A stretch of 14,643 nt of DNA. Origin: Phoronis ovalis (Eukaryota; Phoronida; Phoronidae). Shown piece by piece: positions 1-8,920 of the stretch. The stretch covers positions 1 through 14,643 of the forward strand of contig JAOXYB010031275.1 in NCBI GenBank assembly GCA_028565635.1, written 5' to 3'. How positions within the stretch are numbered: position 1 is the stretch's first letter; each line of letters begins with the position of its first letter. The translations under genes and the position numbers were made by a program. A model generated the notes under the pieces. It was not told the DNA's origin, searched no databases, and saw nothing but the letters and a program-made list of their open reading frames with translations.

Positions 1-519
1 CAACACACATCCAGAGTAAAATACAGCATATTATGCTACTGCCAATGATTTTATTTGAATATTACTGTATTCTTTTTGAGAAGATACAAATTATGATTAT
101 TGTAATAAAAACAGTTAGCAAGCTTTTTAATTTTTTCCTAACAAAGAAGCCTGCACTGAGGTACTAAATAATGTAATATATAACTAATTCACTTTCTAGA
201 GGATTATAATTATAAATATTTGTTACATTTATAACTTTGAATCCTATGGTGTATTTTACCTGCATGCCATTTCACTCTTAATAGATAACTTCTGCATTGA
301 AATTTGGCACATATGCTATATATATATATATATCTTATTGCGACATATGTTGCTGTGTGAAATAAAGAGCATATCTTTTTAAACTGGTGTCTGCATGTAG
401 GAGTTGATGGGAGTTCCCGTAATCTGTAACCCTTGTCTTATAACTCCCGTAGGAAAACTACCTCCGTGCACGTTCCCCGGAAGCGTAGGTATCAAGATAG
501 GCCACAAGACACATATTAC
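1..519. other. Left edge: AT-rich sequence, probably gene A intron 6
   Basis: Downstream of the exon 6 donor (minus strand) there is no convincing further exon before the window edge. The stretch is AT-rich, with a short (TA)n run at 317-333. If the read-through stop at 460-458 is used instead, part of this would be 3' UTR. Confidence 0.5.
317..333. repeat. (TA)n microsatellite
   Basis: A short run of eight TA dinucleotides in AT-rich sequence. Confidence 0.85.
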
Positions 520-705
520 CTGTATTTCCAGCTAGTTCTGAAACAGATATCATATTGATTTTTCCAGACTGCTTAAGGTTTAAATAGTTGGTTTGAATTC
601 CGCCGCCATAATTTTCATCTCCATCTCCAGCGTTCCATCCGGCAACAGGCCATGGCAACCAATACAACGAATAATAATAATGGAAGTAATTTCTATCATA
701 TAAAT
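520..705 (-). CDS. Gene A exon 6: NIDO domain, C-terminal part
   Basis: The acceptor is TGTTCTTTTTCAG (AG at 707-706) and the preferred donor is ATACAG|GTAATA (last base 520). The exon is 186 bp, phase 1 in and out. It encodes an aromatic-rich stretch (HYYYSLYWLPWP), AGWNAGDGDENYGG, and the final strands ending SELAGNTG. NIDO domains normally close with a short strand after this point, so another exon to the left is expected. Reading through the donor adds 19 residues and a TAG at 460-458, a possible alternative end. Confidence 0.82.
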
Positions 706-3700
706 CTGAAAAAGAACAGTTCTTTATAATCATGATTTTTATCGTCAGCATCTAATCATCATGGCATTATGATGATGATGACTATGCTAATTATGACAAA
801 AATAATAATGAAATGTAGAAAGTTTGGTTCCAAATCGACCCATTAATTATATGTATTTCTACATAAATTGTACACAGTTTTCTGTGTGACTCTATACAAA
901 GAATAACAATATCAACATTACCTTTGCAGCATGATAACGTGCCACAGGCTGAGATATACAGTCAATTATAATTAAAATAAACTTACCAGGGTACACCCAA
1001 TTGATTCCGCCTCTTGGATAGATAAATTTGGTAAACGTGTAAATTCCGTCTGTCATGATAACTGCTTGGAATGTATTTTTCTAACAAAAATACAATTTAA
1101 TGTTTTAACGACTTTTTTAACAATTCAACAAAACTAATCGATAGAGGCAAATGAAAGACCCAACATTTCCAGCTAATCCCCGTATTTAATAGCTGGATGC
1201 AAGACGCCATAATGATTTACCGTCAGGAAAAGATACATCATATTATTAGAAGATCCGGGATTAAAAGCAGATTTAGTGAAGGCCTACATGGATATTGATG
1301 GATAAAGTGATCTCATTCATAGCGCAGCCCTTACATTCAAAATATTTCCACGTACTTCAAAGTCACCCGAAATCTAGTACTGTATCCCAGTGTAGTGTTA
1401 GGCTACATGGAGGTAACTTACTGGTTGAAGTGGTAGTTGCTCGTAGCATATTTGTCTCTGAGATTCGCACCACCTGCTATAATACCAGCAATATTGAAAT
1501 ATCCAATAATCACAGTAAATGTCCGGTATGATGTTCACCCATGTTACTACAAGTACCCACTTGGCCTCGAAAGCTAAAACAAAGGTGCTAATTAAGATTA
1601 CGGAAAAGAGAGAAAAGATACACATATGTTTCAGCATAAAATAATACCGCAGACCTAATTTCAAGTTCATAATATAATGGTTAAAATGTATGATCCTATC
1701 AATTTCATTTTTCATTTACGAAATGCAATAGTAGCCAAACCGCCGAATTACCACACACCAATATTTTCAACTTGCACATATATTTCATACTAATAGACGT
1801 TTTAAATATCTATAAGTACAAAAACACATGGACATATACCAGCCGGGTAATTGTTAACTCTGGCAGCCATGGCAGCCACGTCATCAGTAGCTCGCTGAAG
1901 TACAGCATCCGTTGACGGATTACCGTCATCTTCATCGTACGTCTGATAGTACACTTGGCTCTGAGTTTCATTAGTGATATCGTTTAGAAAGCATAGAGCC
2001 ATTGGATCTGACCGAGCTTGAAAAGGCGCAATCATGGAAAGAGTGTTCATCCATGTACGAGTACCAAACACGTAAGGCCACCACATTTCCCACTGATAGT
2101 TAAACTGGATAGCTCCATTCTTACATATCTAAAATATATTCACGACGTTACAGAGCACATAAAAATTTAGTTAACTGTAAAATTAATACAACTTGTAAAT
2201 CTGTGTGTGTGTGTGTGTGTGTGTGCGTGTGCGTTATATTCCGTATATCCAACGTACATATAAATATATTTTAACAAATAATTGACATAAGAAAATATCC
2301 TATTAGCTGTTACACATTTACAACGTGCACTATCATTTGGTACACGTAGAACTACTGAACATATGAAACAATTCCAAGTGTACGGAAATTCAATGAAATT
2401 ATAGTGATTCCGAAATGATTGAATCTTAAGTACTAATGTGAAAGGTATTGTGTCACTCACGTGTAATTTTGCGTGACGTCTGTTAAAGAAGGGCACACCA
2501 AGGTAGTACACTTCAATCTCGTCACATTGCCAATAATCTCTCCATGATATAGCAGAGCAATCAATCAAAGATACATCTCCAGCAGAAACTCCGAAATCGT
2601 AGAGATTTGTGTCTGTCAACGGATCAAATGTTTGATCAGGTATGTTCAGAGGTTGTGCTGCTGTGGTAGGTGTCTCTGTTGTTGTAGTAGGTGTCTCTGT
2701 TGTTGTAGTAGTAGACTGTTCTGTTGTTGTGGTATTAGTAGGTTGTTCTGTTGTTGTGGTATTAGTAGGTTGTTCTGTTGTTGTGGTATTAGTAGGCTGT
2801 TCTGTTGTTGTGGTATTAGTAGGCTGTTCTGTTGTTGTGGTTGATTCCAGTATGTCGGTACTGAAAGTAGGTGTAATATCAAAGCACACATGGGTAGACT
2901 GTACCACCACGCTTTGTTCACACAAATGTTCGCTTGTAGATGGCTCCGCCGAGGTACTTGGCGATGGATCCATTGTTAGGAAAACTGATGGTTCAGAAGA
3001 TTCTACCGACGTGGAGATTAGTGTCTCATTAGATGAAATTAATGACGTGGCTTCGTTTGTCAAGGTGCTTGTAGAGGAAACATTACTGAAAACGTCGATC
3101 GACGAATTAACACCATCGCTGGAACTCACCATAATCTCGGTCGACGAATTAAAACTATCGCTCGAGCTTAGCGGTAACTGAGTCGACAGACTGACATGGT
3201 AGCTAGAACTTACCAATAGCTCGGTCGATAGACTGACGCCTTCGCTAACGCTTACCGTGATAGAAGCAGTCGCATCTTCAATAGAAGCGGTTACATTTAA
3301 AGATGTGGATTCAGACGCCATAGCGGAGCCTGAGGACTCGACAGCAGATACAAGTGAAGTTCCGTTTATGTTATATGATTCTACATAGTCAGTAGACAAT
3401 GTAGTTTCCATGCAGTAATAGTAAGTTGAAGTTACAAGTATATCTTCACAGTAGGATGGTGGAACGATCTCTGATGATTCTTCAAGTAAAGAATACGACC
3501 CATTTGTGCTATAAGTTGATTCGGAGTAAAATTCAGTGGAAGCAACTATGGTGTCAGTAAGTGAGGAAGTTGCCGACAAGTTGGTTGTATCTTGTATAGA
3601 GGCTGATACAGATTCGCTCAACGAAACCGAGCTTTCATTAATCAATAATCCAGTACTGGTAGGTAAAGTTGCAAATGTGGCTGTAAGAAATTTACAAATG

Positions 3701-6700
3701 TGTCATTATATAGCTACATGTAATACATATTTCTCAACTGTTTATGGCATCTCTTGTCTATGGTTTGTGTCTGTGTGTGTGCTATTATAAATTTTGCAGT
3801 TATACTTGCTATCCTAGTGGTAAGCTTATGATGTACATGCTTGTGAGACGGTTTAAAAGTCGTATCTTTGACCTTAAATCACTTCAGCCAGCCCGTGTAG
3901 AAGGAATAAAAAAATAAACTAATACATTTAGTGTCAGAGAATATGTAGTATAAAAATAAAACTTACTACTGAGTATATCACGCATAAGTGGAAATGAGAC
4001 TATTTCTATTATTATGTTATTTTAATTAATTTTGTTTTTATATTGCAGTCCGATGTTACTGAATATATCCCTTTAATACCACTACCGTTGAATAAAATGT
4101 TCATTTAACAAGTGTTAATTAGTTTCTCTTGCAGCCTTTTTTTGAATCTATCAAAATCCACTTATAAATTCAACGATCATGTTTTGAAAATCTATTAAAG
4201 AAGTATTTCATGATCAGGTAACTAAATAAATTACCTACAAAATGTATCTAATTACAATGAATATTGAGTTTAATTAACTTACATTTTATTGTTTTTAATT
4301 AAAATAAAGCAGCATAATGACCAATAACTAAGTGGACAGCATACACATTTTAAAGGTGTCATTTTCAGTAATAAGCTAATTTTAACGTACTGTGCCTACA
4401 TGAAGTATTTATAAATGTCTCATTTACTAAACAATTGTGTTAAGCACTCCGGGATATGAAAGATGATCATAATTTAATGATCATTCATATACTTTTATAT
4501 ACTAATAGATTAACTGGATATTAATTAACTGTTTTTAAAAACAGTGATGCAAAATCTACATAATCATCTTTCTTATTCAAATGAATATTGAGATCATTTT
4601 ATATGATCACCACGACTATAAACAGCTAATTTTGTGATAACAACACATCGAAAATGATTTTATTGCATAAACCAAAAAACGCAAAAACAAAAATTCTAAC
4701 TTACGCTTTTTTGAGATATTAATAAAATTATGTACTCTTGAGTCTGAAAATACTACCATAAAATGATAAGATATTTGCACCAAGAAAAATTAACAAGCAT
4801 TTTAACGAGTTTTCTCTGAAAACCGTAAGGAGCTTCCAATATGATCTTGTCGTTTATTGTGTGTACTGTAAGTAAATTGGATAAATCTTAGTTGTTTATT
4901 TGGATTATTAAGTATTTTAAATATTAATCAAAATTCAAATACATTTTAACTTGGTGTTAACTATCAAAAACAAAATTAATCATGTTAACACGCTTAAAAA
5001 AGCTACCGTTTATTCTAAATGAAATTAATATAGAATTACATATGTAGTAATAAAGACGCCACATTTTATTCATGTCACCAAAGGCATTTTAATGCAACAC
5101 AATTGAAATGCTAACCAGTTAATTTTTCAGTAAAATAACGTTACATTGTATTATTTTTGCGCAAATAAAGTTTTATACACAACAACTTTGCCAAGTTAAC
5201 TTCTACAATGCGGCCAGACGAAAACATCAATATTTTAAACAATTTGTGATTACAGAGAAAGCAATCATGGGCATATACACATGTAACTTTTAAATTCAAG
5301 TCAGCTAAACAGTATATGTAATTCAAACCGCTTCAATGACTTTTTAGAAAAAGTATTTTAATTCTACAGTGATGAAGCCATCTGTAAAATGGTCACTATA
5401 TGTTTATGAACAACAAAAAATTTGTAAAACTTTTGAATTATATATATGTCACAGTTGTTAAGTAGAAAAAGAAATATTGCTGGGGTCTAGTAACCAACAT
5501 TCATTGTTCATTTATATTTGAACAAACAAACAACAAACAGTGTTCCTAAATCAATACTGGGGGGCCTTTTTTCAGGGTATTTTTTCTGAAATTTGATATC
5601 CAACGCAAGTTTTTATAAGTTCATACCTACAACAAATATTTTGATAACTAGGTAACGTTTGTTGTTTCGGGTAAATAAGGTTACCAAACAAACCTTTAAA
5701 AACAGAAATTTGATTATATTATTATTATTAGTAATAATAACAACGTTTGTCTGATCCAGAGCACTAGAGCTTAAATTTCTAGGTTTTATAACGAATATGA
5801 CTTTTCGTGGAATGCTCATAAAATTACCAGAATAATAAAGATTTTAGTTTGATTACATTTGTCCCGATGACTGTTTCATTATTCGTTATAGTTGTATCTG
5901 TTCATATACTTATTTCCGTCTGCTTTATTTAAATTTTTGTCCTGAACAGCAAAATAAATTTTGAATTATTTAAAGCTTTTTAAGATTGCACTACTGGGAC
6001 CAGACTTAATAGTTTTATCATCTATATAGCACTGTATATCATCCCTATACTTACATGTATACAATATCAAATTATTCAAAATATTTTTTCTTACGCCGAG
6101 GTTTACCGACGTATAAAATTCGTTGCCAAAATATTGTATTGGACCTGTGACCATTAAAAGATAGGCCTAGTGTCTAGTACACACATATATATAAGATATA
6201 TATAGATATAGATATAGATATAGATATTCCACAGACTAAATCCTCAGTATTTCCTCAGTCTGAATAAATCCATCCGTAAGTGTTCCGTACTTGAGAAACG
6301 GATGGATTTATTTTGACTGGTATTTCCTCTACAACGAAGTTAAGGACACAATGTTACAAACTTTACGCATAACAAAAAAGGTCGAATTGATTTAATCTTT
6401 CTCCTCATTTGCACATTATTTTTATACTTTTAATGCCTCGCAAAACATGATTATTACCTAACATGTAACTATTTTTTTTATATTATATTGAGTAGTAATT
6501 GATCAGATAGAATAATAAGTATATTTTGTTGGAAAAGTACAAACATAATGATTATGAAAAACTAATTATATTAAGAATTAATATAATGTTGAATTATAAT
6601 GCTAATTATCAATTATCATCTCGTAGACATGTAGGTAAAAAATAAAAACAAATGCCATGCTTGATCGTACGTTCACTTTTGAGGTTGCCAGGAAAAAACA

Positions 6701-7478
6701 TTAAAACTTGGTGTTACTGACTTTTCTGCAATAACATCTTTATTGTGCTGACATGCAATTTTAACGTAAAATGTGGGCACAACTAATAAATAACTGGAAT
6801 CACATGAATTCGCTTCAAAAATACAAGCGAGGAGTAAAAGTTATAAACTAGGAACATTACTTTCGTGATAAGAACAATATCTTATATGTTATACTTTTTG
6901 TTGTATAACAGGTAATAAAAGATTTTAGTACAAAAAATCAAGCTAGAAGTTATTTTTTACCAGTTAATGTATAAAATCAATGTGTCCGAATGTTTATGTA
7001 GATGTATTACCAAAAACTGATAAAACATAAATTGTTTAGTTAACCGAAGATGTGTTGGGTCTTCTCATTTTCAGTTTTTATTAAATGTTAATAATTTGAA
7101 TTAAAAATTGAATAAAAACATCTGTTTGAATGTTTTTATTGATTTTTACTGTTATTGGTACTATACATGTACATCCTGAGAACAATATTTTTGAAGTGTT
7201 TGCGTGCTAGCTTAAAAACAATTTATGATAAAACATCTACAATAAAGCGAGTACATGTAACACTAACATCAATTGTACGTAACAATCAGTAACAAAAAAG
7301 CAAATAAAATGCTGAAAAAATGCAACAGACCTGTTTCTGCGTAGTTGACGGTACTTGTTGTTTCAAGTATTGTGGTCATAGTACTTGAAGTTTCAAAAGA
7401 TACGGTAACTGAAGACGTCCCAAATACAGAAACCACCACAGACACAAGCACAATAAAAATTGTGCGGAAACAAGTCAT
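520..7478 (-). CDS. Gene A: secreted or membrane mucin-like protein with NIDO domain (six exons, 3' end outside window)
   Basis: The model joins 7478-7331, 3680-2461, 2128-1840, 1573-1422, 1080-987 and 705-520 on the minus strand. Every junction is GT-AG, and the intron phases agree in order (1,0,1,0,1), giving 696 codons without a stop. Residues 1-20 are a signal peptide; about 21-395 are Ser/Thr-rich (mucin-like, probably O-glycosylated) with tandem repeats; about 408-697 match the NIDO domain, with LYDFG..AGD, VPFF, KNGAIQF, APFQARSD, LQRATDDV, WVLVVTW, NTFQAV..TDG and AGWNAGDG in the expected order. NIDO domains occur in nidogen, alpha-tectorin, SUSD2 and mucin-4, where they serve adhesion or matrix functions. 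AMOP, VWD or EGF modules often follow but would lie beyond the left edge, so the exact family member is undecided. The protein should act outside the cell or at its surface. NIDO identity is confident; the ortholog is not. Confidence 0.88.
987..1080 (-). CDS. Gene A exon 5: NIDO domain, NTFQAV strand
   Basis: The acceptor is AATTGT...TTAG with AG at 1082-1081, and the donor is CCTG|GTAAGT (last base 987). The exon is 94 bp, phase 0 in and phase 1 out. It encodes KNTFQAVIMTDGIYTFTKF followed by PRGGINWVYP, matching the NIDO segment in which TFQ-V--TDG-Y-F is conserved. The exon is too short to be recognised without splice-site analysis. Confidence 0.87.
1422..1573 (-). CDS. Gene A exon 4: NIDO domain, WVLVVTW strand and Cys/aromatic-rich insert
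   Basis: The acceptor is CCTTTGTTTTAG (AG at 1575-1574) and the donor CCA|GTAAGT (last base 1422). The exon is 152 bp, phase 1 in and phase 0 out. The spliced reading FEAKWVLVVTWVNI is the hallmark NIDO core strand. After it comes a stretch with four Cys spaced C-x7-C-x6-C-x6-C among many Tyr and Trp, before the next conserved strand in exon 5. Confidence 0.87.
1840..2128 (-). CDS. Gene A exon 3: NIDO domain, central part
   Basis: The acceptor is TATATTTTAG (AG at 2130-2129) and the donor GGCTG|GTATAT (last base 1840). The exon is 289 bp, phase 0 in and phase 1 out. It encodes ICKNGAIQFNY, a Trp-rich stretch, IAPFQARSDP and YYQTYDEDDG, then the amphipathic helix LQRATDDVAAMAARV. These are the NIDO landmarks for the first strands, the aspartate after APF and the alpha-helix. 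There is one N-glycosylation sequon (NET). Confidence 0.87.
2202..2232. repeat. (TG)n microsatellite in gene A intron 2
   Basis: About eleven uninterrupted TG dinucleotides, then two units broken by C. On the transcribed strand this is a (CA)n tract midway in the 332-bp intron between exons 2 and 3. Confidence 0.95.
2461..3680 (-). CDS. Gene A exon 2: Ser/Thr-rich mucin region and start of NIDO domain
   Basis: This 1220-bp exon begins after the acceptor TTTCTTACAG (AG at 3682-3681) and ends at the donor CAC|GTGAGT (last base 2461, phase 0). It encodes about 406 residues. The first 340 or so are dominated by Ser, Thr, Val and Glu with many N-x-S/T sites. They include a degenerate 14-residue repeat (residues about 193-247) and a nearly identical 9-residue repeat of PTNTTTTEQ type (about 329-371), followed by a Thr/Pro tail. 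The last 49 residues (NLYDFGVSAG to RRHAKLH) begin the NIDO domain and carry two Cys. The frame stays open past the donor into the intron; that extension is not homologous to NIDO, so the splice is preferred. Confidence 0.88.
2716..2841 (-). repeat. 27-bp coding minisatellite (PTNTTTTEQ units)
   Basis: There are four full 27-bp units starting at 2716, 2743, 2770 and 2797, plus a partial fifth to 2841. They differ mainly by a single C/T at the first position, so the array is young. Each unit encodes nine residues of the Thr-rich mucin segment and keeps the frame. The near identity suggests recent unequal exchange or slippage and likely length polymorphism. Confidence 0.9.
3088..3250 (-). repeat. 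42-bp degenerate coding repeat (14-residue Ser-rich units)
   Basis: A TCGA core recurs exactly every 42 bases (3099, 3141, 3183, 3225). The encoded 14-residue units are EGVSLSTELLVSSS, YHVSLSTQLPLSSS, DSFNSSTEIMVSSS and a diverged DGVNSSIDVF. The units are clearly older than the 27-bp repeat in the same exon. Confidence 0.85.
4528..4545. repeat. 18-bp perfect palindrome
   Basis: ACTGTTTTTAAAAACAGT is a perfect palindrome with no loop, within the AT-rich intron of gene A. It could arise by chance in such sequence. Confidence 0.6.
6203..6226. repeat. (TAGATA)4 microsatellite
   Basis: Four perfect TAGATA hexamers, preceded by a related TA-rich run from about 6185. It lies inside gene A intron 1. 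Confidence 0.9.
6263..6312. repeat. Inverted repeat with 15-bp perfect arms
   Basis: AATAAATCCATCCGT (6263-6277) is the exact reverse complement of 6298-6312, with a 20-base loop. The arms extend outward imperfectly (CAGTCTG against CAGTCAA). The motif GTATTTCCTC appears on both sides as a direct repeat. It may be a small foldback remnant or a structured element of the intron RNA. Confidence 0.7.
7331..7478 (-). CDS. Gene A exon 1: start codon and signal peptide
   Basis: The start ATG is at 7478-7476, in the context AACAAAATGA (A at -3). It opens a classic signal peptide, MTCFRTIF followed by IVLVSVVVSVFG, with likely cleavage after residue 20, then a Ser/Thr-rich start of the mature chain. 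The same frame is open upstream to about 7571 but has no ATG there. The donor is ACAG|GTCTGT (last exon base 7331, phase 1). Joined to the acceptor at 3681, the split codon reads GCC (Ala) and the frame continues into the mucin exon. Reading past the donor gives a hydrophobic tail and then a stop, a possible retained-intron form. Confidence 0.85.
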
Positions 7479-7624
7479 TTTGTTGTTAAAAGTATTAATA
7501 TAGCAAATCTTTAATCTATAATTTTCTTCACATACAATATGCAGCTTTTGGTGTTTTGTTATGCACGCCAAGTAAGAGTTAAATTTACCCAGTGGCTACT
7601 CACTGGGCAGAACGCATGAAGAGT
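7479..7624 (-). promoter_or_regulatory. Gene A predicted 5' leader with hairpin and two minimal uORFs
   Basis: The predicted leader opens with ATG at 7618-7616, which starts a five-codon uORF ending in TGA. Next is a perfect 7-bp stem CCCAGTG/CACTGGG with a 6-base loop (7588-7607). Farther on is an ATG followed directly by TGA (start-stop uORF, about 7530). The main ATG is the third. Cap-proximal structure and start-stop uORFs commonly reduce initiation, so translational control is possible but inferred. Confidence 0.45.
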
Positions 7625-7656
7625 GAAACCTTAAGTATTCATTTTACCTTTTATAT
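7616..7656 (-). promoter_or_regulatory. Gene A core promoter: TATA box plus initiator
   Basis: Reading the minus strand, TATAAAAGG lies at 7655-7647. A perfect initiator match (YYANWYY, here TCACTCT) places the likely first transcribed A at 7624, 31 bases after the start of the TATA box, which is the canonical spacing. The leader to the ATG at 7478 would be about 146 bases. No other TATA-Inr pair stands at this spacing just upstream of exon 1. Confidence 0.6.
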
Positions 7657-7862
7657 GATGGCTTAAGGGGCACCTTTATTTAAAAGAACAACTGGGTCTT
7701 TTAACTTTTGTTATAGGGTTGTATTTCATCCGGAATATCAAATATAACCGTTATTTGTAATTGCTTATTCTATTGTAAAAAAAATAAACGAAGGTATTTC
7801 ATTTTAAAATCGTTAAAGTAGTTATGTGATAAGAAGCAAGGAATAACAATTATTTTTTCAGC

Positions 7863-7945
7863 TTACCCTAATCGTAATCCTAATCCTAACCGTAACTATA
7901 ACCATAAAATCCTAACCCTGAACTCTTAATTCTACCCTTAACCCA
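7863..7945. repeat. Degenerate telomere-like tract
   Basis: About 80 bases are built from CCTAA/CGTAA/CTAACC-type hexamers, including TAATCCTAATCCTAACC and ending in ACCCTTAACCC. This is a decayed TTAGGG-type array read on the other strand. Such interstitial tracts can come from break repair, fusion or short-repeat spread. Confidence 0.65.
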
Positions 7946-8911
7946 AATGTTCTTCATTTGGGATTTCAATATCCAAAAAAGTATTTTTTATGTGCATGAC
8001 TGGATTGTTAATATTTTTATGAATCCGGAGGAATAGTTCGAACTTAAACTGCCCCAGACACCGGCCTAGTGATCACCCCTCATTCGGATACAGGACGAAA
8101 GTCAGGGAGGCACCTGCGAGTGGTCACCTGACGAGTTGGCGCTTCATGTCTGGGTACGTATATGCTTCATCCTAATTAGATAATTTACCATTTACACGAA
8201 TGACAGAATTAAAAGCATGTTTGTGTATATTAAAAAACCAGTGTAATATGCTTATTATATTCTTCACAATTCATTCATTTTTTAAATTAAAATTTATCTT
8301 AAGTTGCATATCACTATACTACCCTAGCCTATGCCTGAAATTCTCCGACACTCGTTTTAGGAACGATTTGCCATGCTAATATTTTAGAACAAACTTTTAA
8401 GGACGGTTTTAATATTTTCATGTCATTTATCTTATTTCTCGTAAAACAGAAAAAATGGATAAAAATAAACCTTATTTAAATATAATGTTTAGGCTTATTT
8501 GCGGCTAATAAAAGAATCCCACTACGATATTACGTACTATCTATATTATATTTTACTTCTGTTCCAGGAAAAATACTGTTAATCAACTGAGTGTGACCCG
8601 ATGTTGCAGGTACTTCCAATAAATTAATGGTGTATTATATCATCACATAATGAGAAGGAGTGTTTGCAGCGTTCAAGTTAAATATAGTTACAGTAATCTT
8701 ACAGTTAACTAAACTTAACTTATGTTAGTCACTACTAGGTGGCTACCAGGCGAATCCTTAACGTAGCACTGCATAGTACTAGTATAGTAAGCTTTGTGTT
8801 GGTCTCGGATAGTTCCTAAAACAATATATGCTCGGTGTATAGATGTGTGCCGCTAGACAGAGATCCATGGCCATTGGGTTATAGTTAAAATATATAGGAT
8901 ATTTTTCAACG

Positions 8912-8920
8912 GGAATGATA
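8912..8920. repeat. Left target-site duplication of the MITE
   Basis: GGAATGATA directly abuts the left terminal inverted repeat and is identical to 9306-9314. Confidence 0.8.

Larger units (their letters stand above)
3681..7330 (-). other. Gene A intron 1 (3.65 kb, no gene seen)
   Basis: This strongly AT-rich intron separates the signal-peptide exon from the mucin exon. I found no convincing coding segment on either strand; the open frames of 60-85 codons are Lys/Asn/Ile/Leu-rich noise. It contains short palindromes (4528-4545, 7111-7140), a hexanucleotide microsatellite (6203-6226) and a 15-bp hairpin (6263-6312). The other introns of gene A are 266-341 bp, so this one is exceptional and could hold regulatory sites. 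Confidence 0.75.
7660..8920. other. Intergenic sequence upstream of gene A
   Basis: There is no coding segment I can support. Beyond the telomere-like tract, it contains a GC-richer island (about 8050-8155) bounded by CCCAGACA and TGTCTGGG, with AGTGATCACC and AGTGGTCACC as internal near-repeats. The rest is AT-rich and featureless. Confidence 0.55.

Noticed and set aside
1295-1531. 78-codon plus-strand frame
   Set aside because: It is antisense to NIDO exon 4 and its intron, which are supported by splice phase and conserved motifs.
2646-2921. Gln-rich minus-strand frame with PQQQN-like repeats
   Set aside because: It is another frame of the same 27-bp array. The Thr-rich frame is the one that joins in phase to the signal peptide and the NIDO exons.
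2642-3181. 179-codon plus-strand open frame (Val/Cys/Gly-rich)
   Set aside because: It is the antisense shadow of the mucin exon repeats; its composition is entirely explained by the complement of Thr codons.
5141-6154. Three minus-strand frames of 61-68 codons
   Set aside because: They are Asn/Lys/Ile/Leu-rich chance frames in the AT-rich first intron of gene A, with no splice pairs fitting the gene.
8053-8154. GC-rich island with CCCAGACA/TGTCTGGG ends considered as a MITE or SINE
   Set aside because: The inverted ends are only 8 bp, no target duplication is seen, and convincing A and B boxes are not in place.
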